NCBI RefSeq assembly: GCF_040782645.1
Contig: NZ_CP160403.1
Location: forward strand, 558,001-622,000
Reading direction: 5' to 3'
From: Streptomyces sp. HUAS ZL42
Lineage (GTDB): Bacteria; Actinomycetota; Actinomycetes; Streptomycetales; Streptomycetaceae
DNA length: 64,000 nucleotides
Numbering within the stretch: the stretch's first letter is position 1; each line of letters begins with the position of its first letter. Below are positions 47,964 through 55,600 of this stretch, in pieces. A model generated the notes under the pieces. The model was not told the DNA's origin. It worked only from the letters and a program-made list of their open reading frames with translations, and did not search any database. The position numbers and the translations under genes were made by a program.

Positions 47964-48764
47964 CTAACCGACGTCCCGCGTCCCCAGCCGGGAAGCCAGA
48001 GTGCGGGCATCGGGCACCGCCAGCAGCACCGGCGGATCCATTATCCGTGCCGAGTTCAGCAGCACGTCGACCTTCCGCACCGTCTGGTTCCCGCCGCGGC
48101 CGGTGACGATCGGCCCCCTCGACCCGACCATCATCGGTTCGGGCCCCGCGGCCGCGACTGCCCGCGACGGGTTGGGCACGTCTTGCGCGAGCCGGTGTGC
48201 GTGGACGTACCACGATCCCTTCGGCACCCGGTGCAGCTGATAGTAGCCGGGGCGCTCCAACAGCGTGCTGCGAACCGGCGTCCCCTCGGGGAGCCTTCCG
48301 GGGAACAGGCCGACGAACACCGGTCCGCCGCGCTCCTCGTGCGCACGCACCACGCCCTCCACCAACGACGCAGACGTGTCGAGGGCGGACTCCGTGGACT
48401 CCGGCGGGGCGGGGGCGGGGAGGTGGGTGGCGAAGCCGCCCTGCTTCCGGTACTGGGACGGGGACATTCCAACGCTGCGGCTGAAGCGCGAGCTGAAGGT
48501 GCCGACGCTGTTGAAGCCGACCAGGAAGCTGATGTCCGCGACATTCAGGTCGGTGGACACCAGGAGCTGCTTGGCCCGCTGCAGGCGGATCGCCGACAGG
48601 AACCGGCCCGGTGACAGGCCGGTTACCCGTTGGAAGACCCGGGTGAAGTGGAACTTGCTGAACATGGCGGCCTTCGCCATGTCGTCCAGAGTCACCGGCT
48701 CTCCGAGCCGGTCATGCATCGTGGTGATGGCACGCTGCACCGCCTGTTCCACGGTCTCGTCCAT
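47964..48764 (-). CDS. AraC-family regulator, paralogue of the gene at 39099
   Basis: A 266-residue protein with the same unusual layout: N-terminal AraC domain (PVTLDDMAKAAMFSKFHFTR, VTGLSPGRFLSAIRLQRAKQ, DISFLVGFNSVGTFSSRFSR), then a beta-rich C-terminal part (GGPVFVGLFPGRLPEGTPVR, PKGSWYVHAHRLAQ, DPPVLLAVPDA). ATG 48764. It has no TTA codon, unlike its paralogue. It faces away from the flavoprotein/SgcJ-like pair across a 670-base gap. Two such regulators in one cluster suggest either layered control or control of two product-specific parts. Confidence 0.87.
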   Translation of the reverse strand: MDETVEQAVQRAITTMHDRLGEPVTLDDMAKAAMFSKFHFTRVFQRVTGLSPGRFLSAIRLQRAKQLLVSTDLNVADISFLVGFNSVGTFSSRFSRSVGMSPSQYRKQGGFATHLPAPAPPESTESALDTSASLVEGVVRAHEERGGPVFVGLFPGRLPEGTPVRSTLLERPGYYQLHRVPKGSWYVHAHRLAQDVPNPSRAVAAAGPEPMMVGSRGPIVTGRGGNQTVRKVDVLLNSARIMDPPVLLAVPDARTLASRLGTRDVG

Positions 48765-49434
48765 GGCATGGCTCCGATTCCTCAGTGTGACGGTCGCCGT
48801 CGGCGGAGCCCGGGCAGGTCCGGCGCCCCGGTGCTTCCGAGAACGGCGAAGTGGGGCGGTCCGGTGAGGCCTGGGGCGTCGGCGGACCGACCCTGGGTGT
48901 TCAGGTCTTGGGCTCGGCGATATGCGGGTGGATCGGTGGTTCTCAATGCGGATCAGTGCAGGTGCTTGGTGCGAGTCGCCGCGGCGTCGCCTGGTCCGTG
49001 GTCACGGGTCGGCGCGGCGCGGGCGGTGGGGCGCCCGCCGTGCTGGTTGCGACGGCCGGCTGGGGTCGGCGCACGGCAGGCGAAATGATTCGCCGAAATG
49101 TCCCGTCGGTGCTCAAGCTCTGCGCATCAGCATGCAGAGACCCTTTGTCGAGAACTTCTCCCGGAATGCCGTTGTCGGGCTGGAGCGGCTCTGGTGCTGG
49201 TGAGAGGTCCTGAGGTCAGCACTCTGAGACATGGAATCGCCGGGACCTGAGGCGGGCAGGCGCCCCGGTCGGCGCCGGCAATTTCGGAGACGACACGGCG
49301 ATGTCAGGGCTCTTAACGTCAGGGATCATTCCGGCCCATCGTGAGGGGCGTGTGGTTCACCGCGCGGGGCCTGGACACCGTGCCGTTGGCGGCTGGTCCC
49401 AGACGACAGATCCCCCTTCTCCAGGAGGTGTCCC
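48765..49434. other. Regulatory gap between the AraC gene and the flavoprotein gene
   Basis: 670 bases with no supported gene. It should contain the divergent promoters of the AraC-like gene and of the acyl-CoA-dehydrogenase-like gene, whose ribosome site CCAGGAGG is clear. Confidence 0.5.
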
Positions 49435-50616
49435 GTGTCCGACATCGAAGTACCGACCAGACAGGAAATGGTTCGCCGGGTGGCTGAGCTGGCGCCGCTG
49501 CTGCGCGGGCACGCCGCCTGGAACGAGGAGCACCGGCGCGTCCACGACGAGTCGATCGAGGCGCTGGCCGACGCCGGCGTCTTCAAGCTGCGCGTCCCGA
49601 CCCGCTATGGCGGTTTCGAGGCGGACAGCGCGACCCTGGTCGACGTCGCCACCGAGCTGGGCCGCGCGGACGGCTCCACGGCCTGGGTGGCCTCGGTCTA
49701 CTGGATCCCCGGCTGGATGGCCTGCCTGTTCCCCGACGAGGTCCAGGACGAGGTCTTCGCTCGCCCGGACGCCCGGGTGTGCGGGACCCTGAGCCCGTCG
49801 GCGACCGCCACCACCGCAAAGGGCGGTGTGGTCGTGAACGGCAAGTGGGGCTTCCAAAGCGGTTCTCAGCACGCGCACTGGCAGGAGATCATCGCGATCC
49901 TGGTGCCGCCGGAGGGCCAGCCCTACCCAATCGTCGCGCTGGTGCCGATGACGGACTTGCTGATCGTGGACGACTGGCACACCACCGGGCTGAAGGGCAC
50001 CGGCAGCGTCAGCACGGTGGCGCAAGACGTGTTCATCCCGGCCGAGCGGGTACTGCCGCTGCCGGCGATCCTGGACGCCCAGTCCGCGTCCAAGCTGAAC
50101 GCCGACTCGGTGATCTACCGCGCACCGCTACTCCCGGTGGCCTCGGCCTCCGCCGTGGGACCACTGGTCGGCATGGCCCGCGGTGCGATGGACGCCTTCG
50201 TCAAGCGGTTGCCCGACCGCAAGATCACCTACACCGCGTACGAGAAGCAGTCCGAAGCGCCGATCACCCACCTGCAGATCGCCGAGGCGGCGATGAAGAT
50301 CGACGAGGCGGCGTTCCACGCGCACCGGCTGTCGGCCACCCTCGACGCCAAATGCGCCGAGGGCTCGGCGTGGGACGTCGGCGAGCGTGCACTGGCCCGA
50401 GCCGACCTCGGCGCAACCGGTCGGCTGGCCAAGGAAGCGGCGGACATCCTCGGCACCGCCAGCGGCGGTTCCTCGATCTACACCAGTGTGCCGATCCAGC
50501 GCTATGTCAGGGACCTGAACGCGGTCACGCTCCACGCCCTGATGCACCCGAACACGAACGCAGAGCTCTACGGACGCGTGCTGTGCGGCCTTGACCCGAA
50601 CACCGCCTACATCTGA
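49435..50616 (+). CDS. Acyl-CoA dehydrogenase-fold flavin monooxygenase-like protein
   Basis: A 393-residue flavoprotein of the acyl-CoA dehydrogenase superfamily, in the HsaA/HpaB-C2/DszC-like branch that uses reduced flavin and oxygen rather than acyl-CoA. Segments: RVPTRYGGFEADSATLVDVA, GSTAWVASVYWIPGWMACLF, VNGKWGFQSGSQHAHWQEII and DWHTTGLKGTGSVSTVAQDV; C-terminal helices include KEAADILGTASGGSSIYTSV. The GTG start has AGGAGG. The SgcJ-like gene follows 15 bases later. The E6-like flavin reductase at 17669 could supply its FADH2. Hydroxylation of a side-chain or core carbon is plausible; not proven. Confidence 0.85.
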   Translation: MSDIEVPTRQEMVRRVAELAPLLRGHAAWNEEHRRVHDESIEALADAGVFKLRVPTRYGGFEADSATLVDVATELGRADGSTAWVASVYWIPGWMACLFPDEVQDEVFARPDARVCGTLSPSATATTAKGGVVVNGKWGFQSGSQHAHWQEIIAILVPPEGQPYPIVALVPMTDLLIVDDWHTTGLKGTGSVSTVAQDVFIPAERVLPLPAILDAQSASKLNADSVIYRAPLLPVASASAVGPLVGMARGAMDAFVKRLPDRKITYTAYEKQSEAPITHLQIAEAAMKIDEAAFHAHRLSATLDAKCAEGSAWDVGERALARADLGATGRLAKEAADILGTASGGSSIYTSVPIQRYVRDLNAVTLHALMHPNTNAELYGRVLCGLDPNTAYI

Positions 50617-50631
50617 GACAGGAGTGAGCAT

Positions 50632-51096
50632 ATGAGTACGGACACCAAGACCGAGTCGAGTGCCGCCGCGCCCGAGGCGGACATGGCGGCGATCGCCGCG
50701 CTGACCCAGAAGGTGATCGCGGCCTGGGCCTACAACGACGCCGAGTCCTTCGCCAACGTCTTCGTCGAGGACGGCACGATGATCCTGCCCGGCATGTACC
50801 TCAAGGGCCGAGACGCGATCCACGCCTACCTGATCGAGTCCTTCGCCGGGCAGTACAAGGGCACCCAGGTCACCGGACGCCCGCTGGACTTGCGCCTGCT
50901 CAGCGCGGACTCCGGCATCCTGATCACCCAGGGCGGGGTGCTGCCAGCCGGCCACACCGAGGTGCCGGACGAGCAGTCGATCCGGGCGTCCTGGGTGGTG
51001 GTCAAGCGAGACGGGGAGTGGCGGCTGGCCGCCTACCAGAACAGCCACGCGCAGCTGAAGCTGCCCGCCCCGGGCGGGGCTGCCTCAGTACGGTGA
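50632..51096 (+). CDS. SgcJ/EcaC-family SnoaL-like protein
   Basis: A 154-residue small alpha+beta-barrel protein of the SgcJ/EcaC family (NTF2/SnoaL-like): AIAALTQKVIAAWAYNDAES, FANVFVEDGTMILPGMYLKG and WVVVKRDGEWRLAAYQNSHA. SgcJ of C-1027 is one of the conserved nine-membered enediyne proteins; its reported contribution is to polyene/core formation with PKS and thioesterase, with no fixed reaction. The gene is 15 bases downstream of the flavoprotein gene with AGGAG upstream. Its presence supports a nine-membered-type warhead. Confidence 0.88.
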   Translation: MSTDTKTESSAAAPEADMAAIAALTQKVIAAWAYNDAESFANVFVEDGTMILPGMYLKGRDAIHAYLIESFAGQYKGTQVTGRPLDLRLLSADSGILITQGGVLPAGHTEVPDEQSIRASWVVVKRDGEWRLAAYQNSHAQLKLPAPGGAASVR

Positions 51097-51429
51097 CTTC
51101 GCATGACCGAGATCGAGATCACCACAACCTGGTACGCGACCCGCTGCAGGAGCAACTTCCGGACCTTGCAGGGCTGACCATGTCGTCGTGGCGGCATGCG
51201 GTGATCTCCGAGCCGCGCGCCGGGCGGGCGGTGGAGGTCCACAACAGCCGCCCCTTGAGATCGGTCAGGCCGATGACCAGCAGCCCGTGCCGCTGGTGCT
51301 TCGCTGACCAGCGGCAGCCGGCGCTTGGAGGCAAACTCGGTGTGGTCCCCCGGCCGGGGTAGTTGTGGTAGGCATACCTCATCAACTCGGGCCGGGGCCC
51401 GCTTGGTTACGGGGCCGGGGCAGGCGCAT

Positions 51430-52060
51430 CACGGCCGGGCGGTGAAGGTGCCGTTGGCAGCTTGTGCAGCCGGCCGCGGGCGGCCAGCTTCGACAGCTTC
51501 CCGCGCATCCCAGCCGGCCCGGCACCGAGTGTCGATACCCAACTCGGCGCCGACGTCCTTGACCATCAACGGCCGCCCGCAGCCTGCACGATTTTCAGCA
51601 TGCGCTGGTGGTTGTCGGCGTACACACGAACTTGCTCGCGAACGCCGACAGTAGTCCCCGAGCAGCGCGGCCGCGTCCGACACCTCGCCGCAGTGGGGCA
51701 CCTTCAGCACCGACCGGCCCGCGACCTGCACCCGCAACTCCGCCCCGGTAGCGGCCCCGACGGCGGCTCAGCTTCCTGCTCGGACAGACGCCGTAGCATC
51801 CGCTCCACGACCGCGAGTTCCTCGCGCTTGCCATCCACTTCGGCCAGCTGCCTGGTCAGCGCCTCACGGCGCACGAAGGGTGCGATGAACGCTTTCGGGA
51901 CCGCCTTCGACGGGCGCCTTTCCGCCGCCCAGGTACAGGGCGAACAGCCCACACAATCGACGCCCGGGACTAGCTCACCGTCTTCCAGCTGCCGACCTCC
52001 GCACCCGACCTCGGCTCGGTCGAAGGCACCTGGTCCATCATCCGCCGACCCCGGCCTCAT
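51430..52060 (-). pseudogene. Degenerate DNA-binding-type protein gene, unrecognised family
   Basis: On the minus strand: REALTRQLAEVDGKREELAV and VERMLRRLSEQEAE (helical, coiled-coil-like), then in other frames LRVQVAGRSVLKVPHCGE, and GRPLMVKDVGAELGIDT with a tail ANGTFTARP that looks like a winged-helix end. I recall similar small conserved proteins of unknown function beside streptomycete IS elements. Frameshifts separate the parts. The rest of 51097-52207 has no gene. Confidence 0.5.
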
Positions 52061-52150
52061 ACTCACGACATCACGCCAACAAGGTCCGTAACGACTGAAA
52101 TCAGCTCGATGAACCGCCGGATGAGTGACCCGCATGTGGTGGTACGGAGG

Positions 52151-52173
52151 GGGGGCCGGGTCGCCCGGCCCCC
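52151..52173 (-). terminator. Hairpin after the alpha/beta hydrolase-like gene
   Basis: 10-bp perfect stem GGGGGCCGGG / CCCGGCCCCC with a 3-base loop, ~35 bases beyond the stop of the leftward gene. Confidence 0.65.
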
Positions 52174-52207
52174 TACCCCCTATTTGTGGGGAACGGCCCT
52201 GAGGTCG

Positions 52208-53062
52208 TCAGAGCTCGAGCATCGCCTTGGCGACCTCGTCGGCGGACGCGGTGGGGATCGCGGTCGCGGCCTGCTCGAGCACGAGCAGCCGCGCGCCGGG
52301 GATCTCGCGCGCGAGGGCCTCGCCACAGCCGACCGGGAAGAACCGGTTGCGACGACCGTGCACCACGAGCGTCGGCACCGCGAGTTCGGGCAGGCGCTCG
52401 CGCCAGCGGGGCGCGCAGTCGAGGCTGGCGAACACGATGCCAAGCTGGTTGGCCATCTGGACAGAGCGCGATGTGCCCGGCGTACGGTCGAAGATCCGCC
52501 CGGCGGTGGTCCGTGCCGCGTCGGGATCGTCACCGAAGACCGCGGCTCCGGCAGCTGCCCACTCGGCCACCGAGGCACGGTCGGACCAGTCGGGCTTCGG
52601 GAGTTGGAACCGTTCCTTCATCGCCGCCTGGTCATGGTCGGGCAGGTCGTCGTCGACCGGGCCGGGGGCGACGGACCGCGTCCCGGCGAGGGTCAGCGCG
52701 GAGAACGCCTTCGGGTGGTCGAGGGCAGCCACCTGGGCGACCATCCCACCGACGCCGATGCCCGCCAGGTGCGCGGGGCGGTCGTCGAGCCCGCGGGCGA
52801 GCGCGGCCGCGTCGGCGGCGAGGTCCCGGAGCGTGTACGCGGGCGCGCCGGGGTCGACGGTCGTCGACGCGCCGGCGTCGCGCAGGTCGTAGCGGACGAC
52901 GTGACGTCCGCCGCGGGCGAGCGCCTCGCAGAGCGCGTCGGGCCAGGACAACATGGTCGTGCCGCCCGCGAGCAGCACCAGGGGCGCCGCCTCGTTGCCG
53001 AAGTGCTCGACGCCGAGCGTGACGCCTTCGGACGTGCGGAACGTGTCAACTGTCGATTTCAT
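52208..53062 (-). CDS. Alpha/beta hydrolase-fold protein lacking the catalytic triad
   Basis: A 284-residue alpha/beta hydrolase of the RdmC/epoxide-hydrolase-like group by fold: PLVLLAGGTTMLSWPDALCE, RHVVRYDLRDAGASTTVDPG and AHLAGIGVGGMVAQVAALDH. The nucleophile elbow normally reads GxSxG; here it is GIGVGG, Gly in place of Ser. The acid position (VVHGRRNRFFPVGCGEAL) has Arg/Asn for Asp, and the usual C-terminal His is absent (LEQAATAIP). All three triad residues therefore seem lost while the frame is intact. ATG 53062 has TGGAGG. It may be a non-hydrolytic cyclase, binding or protection protein. It lies downstream of the exporter, past a hairpin. Confidence 0.8.
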   Translation of the reverse strand: MKSTVDTFRTSEGVTLGVEHFGNEAAPLVLLAGGTTMLSWPDALCEALARGGRHVVRYDLRDAGASTTVDPGAPAYTLRDLAADAAALARGLDDRPAHLAGIGVGGMVAQVAALDHPKAFSALTLAGTRSVAPGPVDDDLPDHDQAAMKERFQLPKPDWSDRASVAEWAAAGAAVFGDDPDAARTTAGRIFDRTPGTSRSVQMANQLGIVFASLDCAPRWRERLPELAVPTLVVHGRRNRFFPVGCGEALAREIPGARLLVLEQAATAIPTASADEVAKAMLEL

Positions 53063-53135
53063 CGTCAACCTCCAGGACTGCCGGTGCCGGCGGCATCGGC
53101 TGTCCATCGATGTAATGGTTTTCAACCGCCGGAAG

Positions 53136-53180
53136 ACGGCCTTGCCGACGAGGTGGGAGACACCACGTCGGCAAGGCCGT
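53136..53180 (-). terminator. 15-bp hairpin between the exporter and hydrolase-like genes
   Basis: Perfect 15-bp arms (ACGGCCTTGCCGACG / CGTCGGCAAGGCCGT) around a 15-base loop that can itself pair GGTG with CACC. It follows the exporter gene on the minus strand and probably ends or attenuates that operon. Confidence 0.75.
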
Positions 53181-53187
53181 GCTCGCC

Positions 53188-54645
53188 CTATGCGGCCCCC
53201 GGCTCCGGGGCCGGTTCCCCTTCCGGGGGCCCTGCCGGCGCCTGGCGGGGCATCAGGGTGACGAAGGGGATACTCAGGGCCGTGGCGGCCAGGACGACGA
53301 CGAGAGTGACCTTCATCGCGTGGCCGTATCCGGAGGCCGCGTATCCGAAGAAGATCGACGAGACCGCGGCCGAGCCGATCGCCGTGGAGAGCTGCTGCAT
53401 CGAGCTGAGCGAGCCGCTGGCGCTGCCCGCCTCTTCAGGCTTCGCGTCGCCGAGGGCGACGGTCGGGATCGTGGTGTAGCACAGGCCGGTGCCGATGCCG
53501 ATGACCAGGAACGCCGGGGCCAGCTCCCAGAGGCTGACGCGCGTTCCGGCGTGGTTGACGAGTGCCAGGACCCAGCCGCTGCCGACGATGCTGATGCCCA
53601 GGCCGATGAAGACGAGCGTGCGGCCGAGCTTGGTGACCAGGCCGCCCATGGCGGCGAACGTGGAGATGATGAGCCCCGCGGTGAGCGGCACCACGCTGAG
53701 CGCGGCGGTCCGCGGGCTGGCGTGCAGCCCCTCCTGCAAGAACAGCGACAGCACGAAGAACAGGCCGGTGCCCGCGGCGAACGAGACCAGGCCCACGAGC
53801 ATTCCGGAGGTGAAACCCCGGTTCTTCAACAGCGAGGGCACGATGAGCGGGTGGGCCGCGGTGCGCTGACGGTAGGCGAAGGCGGCGAAAAGCAGGACAC
53901 CCGCGGCGATCGAGGCGACGGAGACGGCTTTCCAGCCGTTGGTCGAGCCCTCGATCAGGCCGTACAGCAGCCCGAACATGGCCAGCCCGAGCAGGCCGGA
54001 GGCCCAGCCGTCGATGACGGTGGACCGGTCGCCGTCGTCGCGCGGCAGGAGCTTGGCGGCCACGAGCAGCCCGGCAACGCCGAGAATGATGTTGAGAAGG
54101 AAGATCGGGCGCCAGTCCAGGCCGAACAGGTTCGCGTCGATGATGACGCCGGCGAGGACCGGGCCGACGACAGCGGAAATACCGAGAACCGGGCCGAACA
54201 GGCCGAATGCCTTGGCGAGCATTTCGGGGCTGAACACCTTCGTCATGATCGCCATGCCCTGCGGGATGAGCAGAGCCCCGAACGCCCCTTGGGCGACCCG
54301 GGCGATGATGATCAGGACCGGGTCGGAGGCGAACCCGGCCAGTGCCGAGGCCAGGGTGAACCCGCCGATGCCGATCAGGAAGAGCTTGCGTTGCCCGAAC
54401 TTGTCACCCAGCCGTCCGCCGACCAGGAGCAGGACGCCCATGGCGAGCATGTACGCCGGCCCCAACCACTTGATCAGGCTCACTCCGCCGTGGAGATCGG
54501 CGGCGATGGTGGGGGCCGCGATGTTCGTGATCGTCCCATCGATCACATCGAGAGCGTCAACAAGCAGCACCAGCCCCAGGATCGCCCACATCCGGCGGCT
54601 GGAAACGCGTGCGGTGTCCGTGGCCGAATTCTGTAAACTAGTCAA
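53188..54645 (-). CDS. DHA2-family MFS drug exporter (TTA codon 4)
   Basis: A 485-residue exporter with ~14 membrane spans. Family motifs: LDVIDGTITNIAAPTIAADL, GGRLGDKFGQRKLFLIG and RVAQGAFGALLIPQG; the Pro/Glu-rich tail is cytoplasmic. The TTG start at 54645 is preceded by GAGGGAC; its fourth codon is TTA, so production may need bldA tRNA. It is the likely self-resistance/export gene for the product, like SgcB-type exporters in C-1027. It follows the thioesterase gene by 115 bases on the same strand. Confidence 0.88.
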   Translation of the reverse strand: MTSLQNSATDTARVSSRRMWAILGLVLLVDALDVIDGTITNIAAPTIAADLHGGVSLIKWLGPAYMLAMGVLLLVGGRLGDKFGQRKLFLIGIGGFTLASALAGFASDPVLIIIARVAQGAFGALLIPQGMAIMTKVFSPEMLAKAFGLFGPVLGISAVVGPVLAGVIIDANLFGLDWRPIFLLNIILGVAGLLVAAKLLPRDDGDRSTVIDGWASGLLGLAMFGLLYGLIEGSTNGWKAVSVASIAAGVLLFAAFAYRQRTAAHPLIVPSLLKNRGFTSGMLVGLVSFAAGTGLFFVLSLFLQEGLHASPRTAALSVVPLTAGLIISTFAAMGGLVTKLGRTLVFIGLGISIVGSGWVLALVNHAGTRVSLWELAPAFLVIGIGTGLCYTTIPTVALGDAKPEEAGSASGSLSSMQQLSTAIGSAAVSSIFFGYAASGYGHAMKVTLVVVLAATALSIPFVTLMPRQAPAGPPEGEPAPEPGAA

Positions 54646-54760
54646 GAGAAACGTCCCTCTCGGTTCCGTCAGGTGCGCCCGTCCTGGGCGCTCTCAGCCT
54701 CTGCGAACACTACTGGGCCGTCCGACACCGCCTGGCGATGTTTTTGCGACGCGTGCCGAT

Positions 54761-55567
54761 TCAGTGGCTGTCTGTCACCTCCGCAAGCACGAACGTGGCC
54801 AGCTCCGGCGTCACGGCGTCGGGCCGGTGCGCGGGCGGCGGCGGTGTGACTCGGCACCGTTCCGGGAGGCTCCCGGGCAGCACGAAGCCGGGCTCGTCGG
54901 ACAGCACCGAAATCGCGACCGCGCCGGAGGGCACCTTCAAGGGCTGGTCGTTGCGGCAGGCTAGCAGGAAGGCCAGCCAGGTCCGGTACGACACCAGCAG
55001 CTCGGAGAAGGCCAAAGGGGCCTTGCTGAGGCCAAGCCGCGTCGCCACTGCCGCCAGGTCCTCGCTCATGAGCTGCTCCATCCCGGCGATGCAGGACCAC
55101 GGATCGCCGTCCAGGTCAGGACAGGGACGGCGGCCCGCGCCCAACTTCCCCTGGAACTCGGCGAAAATCTCGGTGACGTGGTCCGTGTCGGGCCAGGTCG
55201 GCTGCACCAGGATGGCGGTGACCTCCCGCTCCCCGGCCAGCCGGTCGGCGATCCGCAGGGACAGGGCGGCGGAGCTGCAGTGGGCCACGACGAACACCCG
55301 CTGGTCAGGCGCCGCGGAGGATTCGCCGGCGCGGAAGACGGCAGCGGCCTCGTCAGCCAGGTCCGGCAGGGCGGCATAGAGCCGGTCGCCGGACAGCGCA
55401 CCGCGCGGATCCACCTGGTAGACGGAGTGACCGACGGCCGCGTCACCGACCAGCCTGCTGAGCCGCGGCGCCGAGGTGAGTGGCTGGAAGTCGGCAACCA
55501 GGACGGCCGCTCCGTCCCCGGAGCTGAGCCGGCTGCACAGGGGTTTGGTACCAACGACGGCCTGCAT
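54761..55567 (-). CDS. NRPS/PKS thioesterase-like alpha/beta hydrolase
   Basis: A free-standing 268-residue thioesterase-type protein. The order RLSSGDGAAVLVADFQPLTS, YQVDPRGALSGDRLYAALPD and VFVVAHCSSAALSLRIADRL matches the start and nucleophile elbow of NRPS/PKS thioesterase domains (consensus G-x-S-x-G-G). Aligning A-H-C-S-S-A to it puts Cys at the nucleophile position, with Ser next to it. A catalytic His is not obvious near the C terminus. It lies between the MbtH-condensation gene (33 bases upstream) and the exporter. Release or proofreading of the carrier-bound acyl group is the likely job. Confidence 0.75.
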   Translation of the reverse strand: MQAVVGTKPLCSRLSSGDGAAVLVADFQPLTSAPRLSRLVGDAAVGHSVYQVDPRGALSGDRLYAALPDLADEAAAVFRAGESSAAPDQRVFVVAHCSSAALSLRIADRLAGEREVTAILVQPTWPDTDHVTEIFAEFQGKLGAGRRPCPDLDGDPWSCIAGMEQLMSEDLAAVATRLGLSKAPLAFSELLVSYRTWLAFLLACRNDQPLKVPSGAVAISVLSDEPGFVLPGSLPERCRVTPPPPAHRPDAVTPELATFVLAEVTDSH

Positions 55568-55600
55568 TGACGTTTCCTTCCCGGTTCGCGCGCTGGATTC

